Assembly (NCBI RefSeq): GCF_002869965.1
Contig: NZ_PEBS01000028.1
Location: forward strand, 1-64,000
Reading direction: 5' to 3'
Length of the DNA stretch: 64,000 nt
From: Janthinobacterium sp. ROICE36
GTDB taxonomy: Bacteria > Pseudomonadota > Gammaproteobacteria > Burkholderiales > Burkholderiaceae_D
Shown here: positions 1 to 8,778 of the stretch, piece after piece
How positions within the stretch are numbered: the stretch's first letter is position 1
Layout of the letters: the number at the start of each line of letters is the position of its first letter
Notes under the pieces: generated by a model
What the model saw: the letters and a program-made list of their open reading frames with translations, nothing else
Databases searched by the model: none
Told to the model about the DNA's origin: nothing
Made by a program: the position numbers and the translations under genes

Positions 1-96
1 ATCCTCGGGCTTCTGGTAGTTGGCCAGCAAGCTGTCGGCCAGTTTGAGCAGTTCCGGGTCGGGCTTGGCCCGCTTGTTACGCTTTACAACGGTCAT
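1..96 (-). CDS. IS256-family transposase, N-terminal 32 residues only
   Basis: Only the first 32 codons are inside the window; the gene runs off the left edge. The peptide begins MTVVKRNKRAKPDPELLKLA and continues with a NYQKPED motif, which I recognise as the usual N-terminus of IS256-type (mutator-like, DDE) transposases. The start is the ATG at 94-96, preceded 6 bases away by AAGGAGA. The catalytic DDE residues would lie beyond the window, so intactness cannot be judged. It would mobilise the element described at 1-161. Confidence 0.7.
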   Translation of the reverse strand, partial: MTVVKRNKRAKPDPELLKLADSLLANYQKPED

Positions 97-161
97 TGTT
101 TCTCCTTGGTGGCGGCAGTGTCCTGCCAAATGACCGTTTACACAAAATTATTTACACCCTC
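1..161 (-). mobile_element. End of an IS256-family insertion sequence
   Basis: The stretch from the start of the reading frame at 96 out to about 161 looks like the terminal region of an IS256-family element. Read on the minus strand from outside inwards it begins GAGGGTGTAAATAATTTTGT and then continues into a short leader with a strong AAGGAGA ribosome-binding site before the transposase ATG. The outer boundary at 160-161 is inferred from that terminal inverted-repeat-like sequence. The other end and the target duplication lie outside the window. The element abuts the stop codon of the ABC transporter ATPase gene at 163. Confidence 0.7.
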
Positions 162-162
162 G

Positions 163-1236
163 TTAAAACACCCAGAGTTTATCGGCCGGCATATGCAGCC
201 AGTACTTGCCCGCCTCGAGCTTGTGGCGCGAATACGCGCGCAGGCTGATGTTCTCGGCGCCGGCGCGCTCGAACAGGCATTCCCAGCGGTCGCCCAGGTA
301 CATGCAGGTCAGGAGCGGGAGCTCGATGGCGTTGTCGACCTGCGTCGCGCTGACCTTCACCTCCTCAACGCGGATCATGGTGGTCACGTCCGTGCCCACG
401 TTGGCGCCGCGCGCCACGCCCTGCATGGAGGCGCCATCGACCAGCAGACGCACCTGGTTGCCGTCGCGCTGCACCACCTTGCCGGGCAGGCGGTTGTTAC
501 TGCCCATGAATTCGGCCGTAAACAGGGTGTCCGGCGTTTCATACATGCTTTGCGGCGTTCCCTGCTGCTCGATCTTGCCGTTATTGAGCAGCAAGATGCG
601 GTCGGAAATGGCCATCGCCTCGCCCTGGTCATGCGTCACCATCAGGGCCGACAGGCCCAGGCGCACGATCAGTTCGCGCAGGAAGGCGCGCGCTTCCTCG
701 CGCAGCTTGGCGTCCAGGTTCGACAGCGGTTCGTCGAGCAGGATCACGGGCGGGTTGTACACCAGTGCGCGGGCGATCGCCACGCGCTGCTGCTGGCCGC
801 CCGACAGTTGATGTGGATAGCGTTCGCCCAGGTGCCCCAGGCCCAGCTGCGTCAGCACTTCCTTGATGCGCGCGGCGATCTCCGTGTTGCCCATCTTGCG
901 CAATTTGAGGCCGTAGGCGACGTTGTCGAACACGGTCTTGTGCGGCCACAGCGCGTACGACTGGAACACCAGCCCCAGGTTGCGATGCTCGGCTGGCATT
1001 TCGAAGTGTTTCGCGCCATCGTAGACATTGCGCTCGCCGATCTCGATGGTGCCCGCCTTCGGGCTTTCCAGCCCGGCGACGGCGCGCAACAAGGTGGTCT
1101 TGCCGCTGCCCGAAGGCCCCAACAAGGCGACCACTTCGCCTTTTTTCAGGTGCATCGAAACACCCTTCAGTATCTGGTTGGCGGCAGCGCCGGTGCCGTA
1201 GTCCAGGTGCAATTCATTGACGGTCAATTCATTCAT
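163..1236 (-). CDS. ABC transporter ATP-binding protein (FbpC/PotA type)
   Basis: This 357-residue protein is the cytoplasmic ATPase that would power the permease encoded just upstream. Visible motifs are Walker A GPSGSGKTT near residues 40-48, a Q-loop FQSYALWPH near 91, the signature LSGGQQQR near 144-151, Walker B VILLDEP near 165-170 and the switch histidine in MVTHDQ near 201. The last 120 residues fit a TOBE-type regulatory domain, as in importers of ferric iron, spermidine, sugar phosphates or 2-aminoethylphosphonate. It is the last gene of a porin-Bug-SBP-permease-ATPase run, 22 bases after the permease. The IS256-like end begins 1-2 bases beyond its stop codon, so the native C-terminus may have been altered slightly. 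The substrate cannot be named from sequence alone. Confidence 0.9.
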   Translation of the reverse strand: MNELTVNELHLDYGTGAAANQILKGVSMHLKKGEVVALLGPSGSGKTTLLRAVAGLESPKAGTIEIGERNVYDGAKHFEMPAEHRNLGLVFQSYALWPHKTVFDNVAYGLKLRKMGNTEIAARIKEVLTQLGLGHLGERYPHQLSGGQQQRVAIARALVYNPPVILLDEPLSNLDAKLREEARAFLRELIVRLGLSALMVTHDQGEAMAISDRILLLNNGKIEQQGTPQSMYETPDTLFTAEFMGSNNRLPGKVVQRDGNQVRLLVDGASMQGVARGANVGTDVTTMIRVEEVKVSATQVDNAIELPLLTCMYLGDRWECLFERAGAENISLRAYSRHKLEAGKYWLHMPADKLWVF

Positions 1237-1258
1237 GATGTGGTCTCAGTCTTTGTAT

Positions 1259-3049
1259 TTAATTATGTAACTTCACGCCGAAGCGCAGCGCGATGCCCAG
1301 GCCGATGGCCACCAGGGTGATATTGATGAAGGACAGTGCCGCCACCAGGTCGGTCGAGCCTCCCGCCCACAGCGATACCAGCATGGCGCCAATCACTTCC
1401 GTGCCCGGCGAGAGCAGGTACACGCCCGTAGAATATTCGCGCTCGAAGATCAGGAACACCATCAGCCAGGCGCCCAGCAAGCCGTATTTGATCAGCGGCA
1501 GGGTCACGTCGCGCGTCACCTGGCCGCGGTTGGCGCCGACGGCGCGCGCCGCCTCTTCCAGTTCCGGGCCCACCTGCAACAGCGCGGTGGAAATCAAGCG
1601 CATGCCGTAGGCCATCCACACCACCGAATACGCCAGCCACAGGGCGAAGATGGTCGAGCGCACTTCGCGCAGCACGGGGATCACATGGCCGCTCAGCCAC
1701 AGGGCCACGCCGTTGTCCATGCCCTTGAGCATGCCGTCGAGCCAGGCCGGCACGAACAGGAACACCCACAGGAACGACAGGCCGGCCAGCAGGCCCGGCA
1801 CGGCGCGCGGCACCAGCACGCTGTAATCGAGCAGGCGCGTGATGCCGTCCTGCTTGCGGTGCATGGCCAGCGCGATGAAGCTGTAGCAGCCCACGGCCAG
1901 CGCGCCGCCGACGACGCCGATCAGGATGGTGTTGACGATGCCGCGCACCAGCGAGGGCTGGTCGAAAATATCGCGGAAATGCTGCAGTGTCAGCACGTCG
2001 GCCAGGTGCACGCCTTCGCCCCAGTACTGCACGAAGGAGCGCAGCACGATGCCCGTCAATGGCAGGATGATGGTGAAGATCAGCCAGCCGGCCAGCAAGG
2101 CAAAGGCCAGCCACTTCCAGCGGCCCAGCGGCATGGCCTTGCTGCGCGCGCCCTTGCCCTTGATCGACACATACTTGTTGGCCGACTTCAGCAGCCAGCG
2201 CTGTATCATCACCAGCGGCATGGTCACCATCACCAGGCAGACGGCGACGGCAGCCATCAGGTGGTAGGACGGCGTGCCCAGCTTGTTCGTCAGCTTGTAC
2301 AGATAGGTCGGCAGCACCAGATGGCCTTCCGGATCACCGAGCACCAGCACCAGGCCGAACACTTCGAAGCCGAGGAAGAACACCAGTACGCCCGCATACG
2401 CCAGCGCCGGCATGATCATCGGCAGCGACACATTGAGCATCACCTGGATCGGCGAGGCACCGGCCACGCGGGCCGCTTCTTCCACGTCCGAGCCCAGACT
2501 TTTCAGGGCTGACGAGGCATACAGATAGACGTGCGGCACGTGCGTCAGGCCGGCGATGATGACGATGCTGGTGAACGAATAGATATTCCAGGGCACGAAG
2601 CCGAGCAGCTCCTTGGCCCAGATCGAGTAAAAGCCCACGGGCCCCATCGAGACGACGTAACCAAAGCCCATCACCATCGGCGAGACAAAAATGGGCACCA
2701 GCAGCATCGGCGCCACCCAGCCGCGTCCCGGCAAATCGGTGCGCACCATCAAGAACGCCAGCATGCCGCCCAGCGGCACGGCGATGACGGTCAGGCCGAA
2801 GGCCAGCATCAGGCCATTCTTGAAGGCCATGGCGAAATCGGGATCATCAAAGATGAAACGGTAGGAGTCAAAGCCGAATTCGCGCACCGGCATAAAAAAC
2901 GGCGCGTTCAAAAAACTCTGATAAAAAATCAGGAACAGCGGCAAGAAAATGGCGATCAGCGTGATCGTCACGACCACGCCGCGCGACCAGTTCAGGCGCG
3001 ACAAGGGAGAGCGCGACCGTGCAGGTAGCGGCAAGATGGCAGTTTGCAT
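1259..3049 (-). CDS. ABC transporter permease, two fused halves (FbpB/AfuB type)
   Basis: A 596-residue inner-membrane permease containing two homologous binding-protein-dependent transport domains in one chain. Each half carries an EAA-type cytoplasmic loop that contacts the ATPase: EEAARVAGASP in the N-terminal half and EEAARAVGANRG in the C-terminal half. About twelve hydrophobic segments are visible. The fused two-half layout is typical of the ferric iron/phosphosugar/aminoethylphosphonate importer group. It lies between the periplasmic binding protein gene (78-base gap) and the ATPase gene (22-base gap) on the same strand, so one operon is likely. Confidence 0.9.
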   Translation of the reverse strand: MQTAILPLPARSRSPLSRLNWSRGVVVTITLIAIFLPLFLIFYQSFLNAPFFMPVREFGFDSYRFIFDDPDFAMAFKNGLMLAFGLTVIAVPLGGMLAFLMVRTDLPGRGWVAPMLLVPIFVSPMVMGFGYVVSMGPVGFYSIWAKELLGFVPWNIYSFTSIVIIAGLTHVPHVYLYASSALKSLGSDVEEAARVAGASPIQVMLNVSLPMIMPALAYAGVLVFFLGFEVFGLVLVLGDPEGHLVLPTYLYKLTNKLGTPSYHLMAAVAVCLVMVTMPLVMIQRWLLKSANKYVSIKGKGARSKAMPLGRWKWLAFALLAGWLIFTIILPLTGIVLRSFVQYWGEGVHLADVLTLQHFRDIFDQPSLVRGIVNTILIGVVGGALAVGCYSFIALAMHRKQDGITRLLDYSVLVPRAVPGLLAGLSFLWVFLFVPAWLDGMLKGMDNGVALWLSGHVIPVLREVRSTIFALWLAYSVVWMAYGMRLISTALLQVGPELEEAARAVGANRGQVTRDVTLPLIKYGLLGAWLMVFLIFEREYSTGVYLLSPGTEVIGAMLVSLWAGGSTDLVAALSFINITLVAIGLGIALRFGVKLHN

Positions 3050-3127
3050 GATGAATCCAATGAATGAAGGGTGCGGCGTGCGCCCGCAAGCCAGGCTCGC
3101 GGGCGGCCAATACGGCGTTGGCTATTC

Positions 3128-4225
3128 CTACTTCTTGCCGGCTGTCTCTTTCCATTGTTTCAGGAAGGCCATGCGCTTGGCAGGTCCCAAAAATTGCAGG
3201 ATGATCGGGTGCACTGGTATCGGTTTGACGTTCGATGCGCCGATTTGCTTGATCAGTTCAGCCGACGTGGTTTCGCCCGTAACGTCGGCGCGAATCGCGA
3301 ACAGCTTGGCGCCGTTGGCAATGATGGTCTGGCCGCGGTGCGACAAGATGTAATCGAGCCACAGCTTGCTGGCGTTGATGTTCTTCGCGCTCTTGTTGAT
3401 GAACTGCACGCGCGACAGGATCAGGGTGTAATCCTTGGGCAGCACCACGCCGATCGACGGATCGGTCTTGGCGCGCACCAGGGCATACGAGCCCAGCACG
3501 TTGTAGCCAATCAGGTTTTCACCCGACGAGATGCGCTCCATCATGGTGCCCGTCGACGACTGCACGCGCACCTTGGCGGCACCAAACGCGTTTTCCAGCG
3601 CCAGGAATTGCGGGTATTCCTTGGCATCCTGCGCCATGAACATGAAGCCCACGCCCGATTTTTCGATGTCGTAGGTGGTGACCTTGTCCTTGAATTTCGG
3701 CGTGGCGATCAGCTTGACGAAGTCATCGTGATTCTTCGGCACTTCCTTGGGATCGAGCAGGCGCTTGTTGTAAACGATGGCGGCCGGCTCGAACGTGGTG
3801 CCGTAAGCCTGGTCGTCCCACATGGCCCAGCCGGGAATCTTCGCCGCTTCGACGGATTTGTACTTGAGCGCATAGCCATCGGAGGCCAGGCGCATCTGCA
3901 AGTCCATCGCCGACGACCACATCACGTCGGCCGTGTTGCCACCGGCGGCCACTTCGGAAATGAAGCGGTTATACACTTCGGTGGAATTCATGTCGTTGTA
4001 TTCAACCGAGATGCCCGGATACAGGGCGTTGAAATCCTTGACCAGCGGAGCGGCAGCCTTGCTGTCGGTGGCGCTGTAGATCACCACCTTGCCTTCCTTC
4101 TTGGCCGCGTCGATAATCTTCTGGTAGTCGGCCGGATAGCCGGCCGGCACTTGCGCGAAAGCGGCGCCAGCCAGGCTGGCAAACACGGTGGCAAGGGTGG
4201 CTTGAAGCAGGGTCTTGGTTTGCAT
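3128..4225 (-). CDS. ABC transporter periplasmic substrate-binding protein (FbpA/AfuA-like)
   Basis: A 365-residue exported protein with a signal peptide (basic start, hydrophobic core, AFA-Q cleavage near residue 24). The body resembles the extracellular solute-binding family 1 proteins that pair with fused two-half permeases: an early VVIYSATD strand, a PAAIVYNKRLL strand and a GYNVLGSYAL hinge region. I do not see the paired tyrosines that mark classic ferric binders clearly enough to call iron, so a phosphorylated organic compound or organic acid is equally possible. The gene precedes the permease and ATPase and follows a Bug-type binding protein, giving this locus two periplasmic binders of different families. 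Confidence 0.85.
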   Translation of the reverse strand: MQTKTLLQATLATVFASLAGAAFAQVPAGYPADYQKIIDAAKKEGKVVIYSATDSKAAAPLVKDFNALYPGISVEYNDMNSTEVYNRFISEVAAGGNTADVMWSSAMDLQMRLASDGYALKYKSVEAAKIPGWAMWDDQAYGTTFEPAAIVYNKRLLDPKEVPKNHDDFVKLIATPKFKDKVTTYDIEKSGVGFMFMAQDAKEYPQFLALENAFGAAKVRVQSSTGTMMERISSGENLIGYNVLGSYALVRAKTDPSIGVVLPKDYTLILSRVQFINKSAKNINASKLWLDYILSHRGQTIIANGAKLFAIRADVTGETTSAELIKQIGASNVKPIPVHPIILQFLGPAKRMAFLKQWKETAGKK

Positions 4226-4269
4226 GGGTTGTCTCCGTCTATGAATAGGTTTTTTTAATAGGATGTCGT

Positions 4270-5250
4270 TCAGCGCATCAGGCCAAGCTCATTCGCCTGC
4301 CTGGCATAATCGTCGACCGCCTTCTTGACATACGTGGTCAGCTTCGGCCCCGTCAGGGCGAATGGGTACAAGCCAGCCTGCGCGCGCCACTCGGCGAACT
4401 GCGGCGTGGCCATGACGCGCTCGAAGGTGGCCACCCAGCGCTGGTAGTCCGCCTCGGGCACCTGAGGTCCCATCCACACGCCGCGGATGATGGGCCAGAC
4501 GACGTCGAAGCCCTGCTCGCGCGCCGTCGGCACGTTCGCCAGCACGCCGGGCAGGCGTTTATCCGACAGCACCGCCAGCACGCGCGCATGGTTGGCGCTG
4601 GCGTTCAAGGTAGCCTCCGACGTGTCGCCCGAGACCACCTGCACGTAATCGGCCTGCATCGCCGTAAACACTTCGCCGCCGCCTTCGAGCGCGACGAAAC
4701 GCAGCACTTTCGGATCGATGCCGGCATGGCGTGCCAGCAGCGCCATTTTCAGCCAGTCCTGGCTGCCGATGGTGCCGGAGACGCCGATCAGCACCTTGTC
4801 CGGATGCTGGCGCAGTGCGGCGATCAGGTCGGCCAGGGTCTTGTAGGGCGAATCGCTGCGCACGGCGATCATGCCGTAATCAGCACCCAGCGCCGCCACC
4901 CAGCGCACGTCACCCGCCTTCGCATTGCCAAACTTCCCCTGCGCCAGATTGAGCAGCGAACCACCCGAAAACGCCACCAGGGTGTTCGCTTCCGCGCGGC
5001 GGCGCTGCGAGCCCATCGAATGCCAGGCCACGGCGCCGATGCCGCCTGGCAGATAACTGATGCGCATCGGCGCGGCCACACCCGCTGCACCCTCCTGCGC
5101 CAGGCCCTTTTTCGCCAGCTTGCACGTCAAATCCATGGCGCCGCCCGGTTTGGACGGCACCACGCACTCGACCGGCGCGGACGCTTGTGCCCCCGCCATA
5201 GCGGGCAGCAGACACAGTAAAGACAAGAACAGGGAGCGCAGCATCGTCAT
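4270..5250 (-). CDS. Bug/TctC-family tricarboxylate-type substrate-binding protein
   Basis: A 326-residue periplasmic protein with a signal peptide ending GAQA. The conserved start of the mature part (VECVVPSKPGGAMDLTCKL) and the LVAFSGGSLLNLA, GVSGTIGSQDW and PTAREQGFDVVW segments match the Bug family, which bind carboxylates. Family members normally feed TctAB membrane proteins or act as sensors for TctDE-like two-component systems. No TctA or TctB gene is present here, but a TctD/TctE-like pair is divergent a short way upstream, so a sensory role is plausible. The gene starts only 3 bases after the porin stop, so the two are almost certainly cotranscribed. Confidence 0.88.
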   Translation of the reverse strand: MTMLRSLFLSLLCLLPAMAGAQASAPVECVVPSKPGGAMDLTCKLAKKGLAQEGAAGVAAPMRISYLPGGIGAVAWHSMGSQRRRAEANTLVAFSGGSLLNLAQGKFGNAKAGDVRWVAALGADYGMIAVRSDSPYKTLADLIAALRQHPDKVLIGVSGTIGSQDWLKMALLARHAGIDPKVLRFVALEGGGEVFTAMQADYVQVVSGDTSEATLNASANHARVLAVLSDKRLPGVLANVPTAREQGFDVVWPIIRGVWMGPQVPEADYQRWVATFERVMATPQFAEWRAQAGLYPFALTGPKLTTYVKKAVDDYARQANELGLMR

Positions 5251-5253
5251 GGC

Positions 5254-6315
5254 TTAGAAGCGGTGCTGGATGCCGGCGATCAGGCCGCGCTGCGTGTCGC
5301 CGAAACCGGCATCGTCGCGCGACAGGCTGACCAACTGCTTGTGCTTGGCCTTGGCGTAGGCGCCAGCCACGTACAGGTCGGTGCGCTTGGACAGCGCATA
5401 GCGCACGCGCGCAACGTACATGATCGGATCGGCGTCGAGGTTGGCGGCCACGTTTTTCACGTCCTGGTAGTAGATCGCGCCCGTCAGGGTGATGACCGGT
5501 GTGGTCTTGTAGCTGACGCCACCCCAGTACAGGGTGCCGCGCACGTCGGCCTTGCCGGCGGCAGCCGGATCGAGCTTGTAGTCGCGCGCCGCCGCCTGCA
5601 CTTTCCACGGGCCGTCGTCATACATCGCGCCCAGGTGGTACACGGTGGTCTTGTCGCGCGCGCCGCCGGCGATGGTATTGCCGTTCACCTGTTCATACGT
5701 GGCCAGCAGGCTGACAGGCCCTGTTTTATAGCTGACACCGGTGGACAGCTTGGCGCTGTCCGAACTGCCCGTCGTCTGCTCGCCGAAACCATACGATGCG
5801 CCGTAGCTTAGGCCGCCCGTCTTGCCCGAGTACTTGACCATGTTGTCAAAGGCCGTCGTCATGCCGTACTTGCTAGCGCCCGTCGCGTTACCCGAGGTAG
5901 CCCACGAGTAGAACGGCGCATAGGCCATCGGATCGAACGGCAGCACGAAGTCATACACGGTGGTAAACGAGCGCCCCAGCACGACGCGCCCAAACGCGCC
6001 TTCCAGGCCCACATTGGCCTGGCGCTTGAACAGCGCGCCATCGGCGGCGCCCGTGTCGGCCAGGATGCCGCCTTCCAGATTGAACACGGCTTTCAGGCCG
6101 CCGCCCAGGTCTTCGCTGCCCAGGATGCCCCAGCGCGAAGTGTTCATGCCGCCCGAGCTGACTTGCGTCACCGAGCTTTTGTTCGGACCCGCATTGCTGG
6201 TGTTGCTGATACCGGCGTCCAGGCGGCCGTACAGGGTGACGTTCGACTGGGCGTGGGCGCTGCCGGCAGCGGCGAGTACCGCCAGGGCGGCCAGCGAGAA
6301 TGCAGTTTTCTTCAT
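5254..6315 (-). CDS. Betaproteobacterial general porin
   Basis: A 353-residue outer-membrane protein. It has a clear signal peptide (MKKTAFSLAALAVLAAAGSA, cleavage near AHA-Q), a mature start NVTLYGRLDAGI typical of Neisseria/Burkholderia-type trimeric porins, many alternating beta strands, and a C-terminal phenylalanine (GIQHRF) as required for BAM-dependent insertion. As first gene of the minus-strand uptake run it probably provides outer-membrane entry for the same solute handled by the Bug and ABC proteins. It is divergent from the response regulator gene and shares with it a roughly 200-base control region containing a dyad. Confidence 0.92.
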   Translation of the reverse strand: MKKTAFSLAALAVLAAAGSAHAQSNVTLYGRLDAGISNTSNAGPNKSSVTQVSSGGMNTSRWGILGSEDLGGGLKAVFNLEGGILADTGAADGALFKRQANVGLEGAFGRVVLGRSFTTVYDFVLPFDPMAYAPFYSWATSGNATGASKYGMTTAFDNMVKYSGKTGGLSYGASYGFGEQTTGSSDSAKLSTGVSYKTGPVSLLATYEQVNGNTIAGGARDKTTVYHLGAMYDDGPWKVQAAARDYKLDPAAAGKADVRGTLYWGGVSYKTTPVITLTGAIYYQDVKNVAANLDADPIMYVARVRYALSKRTDLYVAGAYAKAKHKQLVSLSRDDAGFGDTQRGLIAGIQHRF

Positions 6316-6345
6316 GTAAAGTGTCTCCCTTAGATATAGTTATTG

Positions 6346-6381
6346 GTGATATGCCTGATCCATTTCGTGAATCAGGATCAC
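6346..6381. promoter_or_regulatory. Dyad in the porin / two-component divergent region
   Basis: Between the porin gene and the response regulator gene lies a two-tier inverted repeat. The outer arms are GTGAT (6346-6350) and ATCAC (6377-6381), and the inner arms are CCTGAT (6354-6359) and ATCAGG (6371-6376). Its position about 30 bases upstream of the porin start and 137 upstream of the regulator start fits an operator for the adjacent OmpR-type regulator. That assignment is inference; a transcript-end hairpin is an alternative. Confidence 0.4.
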
Positions 6382-6517
6382 ACTATATGAGCGCCATCCT
6401 TTCAATTCGCTTTCAGCATGACAGGTGTCGCCGGCCAGCCACAATGGACATCAACATATTCATCGCCTCCCCTGCCGCCAGGCTTACACTGCATCATTTC
6501 AAGGAATGGCGGAGACC

Positions 6518-7240
6518 ATGCGCATATTATTAGTGGAAGATCATCTGGAGCTGTCGCACTGGCTGGCAAAGGCCCTGCGCGATGCGCACCTGACGGTGGA
6601 GACCGCCCACAACGGCGCCGATGCCGACGCCCTTCTGCATACGCAGGAATACTCACTGGTGCTGCTCGACCTGACCCTGCCGAAGATGGACGGCCTGGAC
6701 GTGCTGCGCCGCCTGCGCGCGCGCGGCGGCACGCGCGGCAAGACTCCCGTCATGATACTCACGGCACGCGGTGGCCTGGATGAAAAAGTCCAGGGCTTGA
6801 ACCTGGGCGCCGACGACTACATGGCCAAGCCGTTCGAACTGGCCGAACTGGAAGCGCGCGTGAAAGCCCTGCTGCGCCGCAGCCAAGGTAACGAAGCACT
6901 CGTGCACAGCTGCGGCGCGCTCAGTTTTGATACCGTCACGCGCATGTTCAGCTATGCCGGCGCCCCTTTTCCCCTGACGCCACGCGAACACGCGGTGCTC
7001 GAAGCGCTGATCACGCGCTCCGGGCGCGCCGTATCGAAGGAAAAGTTATTCGATGAAGTCTTCGCGCTGGCCGACGACGTCAACCTGGACGCCATCGAAC
7101 TGTATATCCACCGCGTGCGCAAGAAGCTGGAAAGTGGCGTGGAAAGCGGCGCGCCCGACGGCGCCGTCATCACCACCCTGCGCGGCATCGGCTACCTGCT
7201 GCAACCGCGCAGCGCGATGGCGCCGGCTGCGCCAAAATGA
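6518..7240 (+). CDS. OmpR-family response regulator (TctD-like)
   Basis: A 240-residue two-component regulator. The chosen start is the ATG at 6518, giving MRILLVEDHLELSHWL with the acidic pocket ED at residues 8-9. The phosphoacceptor aspartate is in LVLLDLTLPKMDG near residue 51, and the conserved lysine is in DYMAKPFELAEL near 102. The C-terminal half is a winged-helix DNA-binding domain (LTPREHAVLEALITRSGRAV, YIHRVRKKLE, TLRGIGYLL). A longer frame starting at 6425 exists, but its extra residues have no family counterpart. It overlaps the kinase gene by four bases (ATGA) and probably controls the divergent porin/Bug/ABC genes in response to an external carboxylate-like substrate. Confidence 0.9.
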   Translation: MRILLVEDHLELSHWLAKALRDAHLTVETAHNGADADALLHTQEYSLVLLDLTLPKMDGLDVLRRLRARGGTRGKTPVMILTARGGLDEKVQGLNLGADDYMAKPFELAELEARVKALLRRSQGNEALVHSCGALSFDTVTRMFSYAGAPFPLTPREHAVLEALITRSGRAVSKEKLFDEVFALADDVNLDAIELYIHRVRKKLESGVESGAPDGAVITTLRGIGYLLQPRSAMAPAAPK

Positions 7241-8757
7241 GCACCACCACGCAACACCAGCGGCTGCCCCTGCTCGCGCGCCTGCGCCGGCGCTGGGCGC
7301 AAGGCCGGCCGCTGGGCAGCCTGCGCAGCCAACTGCTGCGCTGGCTGCTCATCCCGCTGGTGATGCTGGTGCTGCTCGACGCTTTTTTTGTTTACCGCAA
7401 CGCACTCGACGCGGCCGACATGGCCTACGACCGCTCCTTGCTGGCGTCGACGCGGGCGCTGGCCGAGCGCGTCTCCATCGTCGGCGGCAAGGTGGTGGCC
7501 GAAGTGCCTTACGTGGCGCTCGACAGCTTCGAGACAGACACCCTGGGCCGCATCTACTACAAGGTCACGGGCATCAACGGGGAACTGGTCTCGGGCTATG
7601 GCGACTTGCCGCCCGTGCCGAAAAACGTGCCCCGCTCGCAGAACTATCCGGCCCTGGTACGCTTCTACCACGCCGACTACCACGGCAAGCCGATCCGCAT
7701 CGCCGCCCTGCTGCAACCCGTGTATGACGACTCGATGCGCGGCATCGCCCTGATACAGGTGGCTGAAACGCTCGATGCGCGGCGCGGCCTGTCGAACCAG
7801 ATCCTGTTCGACACCCTGAGCTGGCAGGCGGCGATGATACTGGTGATGGGCGCCCTCGTGTGGTTTGCCGTGCGCCTGGTGCTGCGGCCGCTGATGCGCT
7901 TGAAAACGGAAGTCGAGACGCGCACCCTGTCCGACCTGTCCGACGTCGATCCCAAACTGGTGCACAAGGAAATGCGCCCGCTGGTGAGCGCCATGAACGG
8001 CGCCATGTCGCGCCTGCAGCAACTGATCGCCAGCCAGCGCCGTTTCATCGCCGACGCTTCGCACCAGCTGCGCACGCCGTTGACGGTGCTGAAAACCCAG
8101 GCCGAACTGGCCATGCGCGAATGCGACCGCCAGGCGGGCGCGCCGCCGGACATCGCCGCCCTGCGCGACATCGTGCGCTCGATTGCCGTCACCACCGATT
8201 CGACCGTGCTGCTGGCCAACCGCTTGCTGACCCTGGCGCGCATCGAGCATGGCGACGACAGCCTGACCATGGATACCGTCTCGCTGCGCGACGTGGCGCA
8301 GCAGGTAGGGCTGGAAATGGCCATGGCTGCCGTCGGCAAGCGTATCGACCTGTCGCTGGAAGCGCCCGACGACGCGCCCGTGCATGGCCAGGCCTTGCTG
8401 CTGCACGAACTGCTGGCCAATCTGGTCGACAATGCCCTGCGCTACACGCCGCAGGGCGGCACGGTGATCCTGCGCGTGCGTGCTGCACAGACGGGGCAAG
8501 GCGCGGTGCTGGAGGTGGAGGACAGCGGCGCCGGCATCCCGTCGGCCGAGCGCGAACGGGTATTTACGCCGTTCTACCGGGTCGGCGCGGCGCTTGAGAG
8601 CAACCCGGGAGGCGCGGGACTGGGCCTGGCCATCGTGCGCGACATCGCCGCCCTGCATGGTGCCAGCCTGGAACTGGCCACGGCGGCGAATGGACATGGC
8701 TTGAAGGTCAGCGTGTATTTCGCCGCAGCGCCAGTCGGTGCTAAGATCGCGCCCTGA
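7237..8757 (+). CDS. Sensor histidine kinase (TctE-like)
   Basis: A 506-residue membrane kinase. The order is: a first membrane segment near residues 30-50; a periplasmic region of about 140 residues of the two-component sensor N-terminal type seen in TctE; a second membrane segment near 190-210; a HAMP-like linker; a HisKA helix with the phosphorylated histidine in DASHQLRTPL; and a HATPase domain with N box NLVDNALRY, G1 box DSGAGIP and G2 box GAGLGLAI. Its start codon overlaps the regulator stop, so translation is coupled. The periplasmic part may sense a ligand directly or through the Bug protein encoded nearby. Confidence 0.9.
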   Translation: MSTTTQHQRLPLLARLRRRWAQGRPLGSLRSQLLRWLLIPLVMLVLLDAFFVYRNALDAADMAYDRSLLASTRALAERVSIVGGKVVAEVPYVALDSFETDTLGRIYYKVTGINGELVSGYGDLPPVPKNVPRSQNYPALVRFYHADYHGKPIRIAALLQPVYDDSMRGIALIQVAETLDARRGLSNQILFDTLSWQAAMILVMGALVWFAVRLVLRPLMRLKTEVETRTLSDLSDVDPKLVHKEMRPLVSAMNGAMSRLQQLIASQRRFIADASHQLRTPLTVLKTQAELAMRECDRQAGAPPDIAALRDIVRSIAVTTDSTVLLANRLLTLARIEHGDDSLTMDTVSLRDVAQQVGLEMAMAAVGKRIDLSLEAPDDAPVHGQALLLHELLANLVDNALRYTPQGGTVILRVRAAQTGQGAVLEVEDSGAGIPSAERERVFTPFYRVGAALESNPGGAGLGLAIVRDIAALHGASLELATAANGHGLKVSVYFAAAPVGAKIAP

Positions 8758-8778
8758 GATTTTAAGGAAGGCTCCGCC

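Noticed and set aside
106..1320. 404-codon plus-strand open frame over the ABC ATPase gene
   Set aside because: It is the antisense shadow of a clearly coding ATPase and its translation is His/Gln/Arg-rich without any motif, as expected for high-GC antisense frames.
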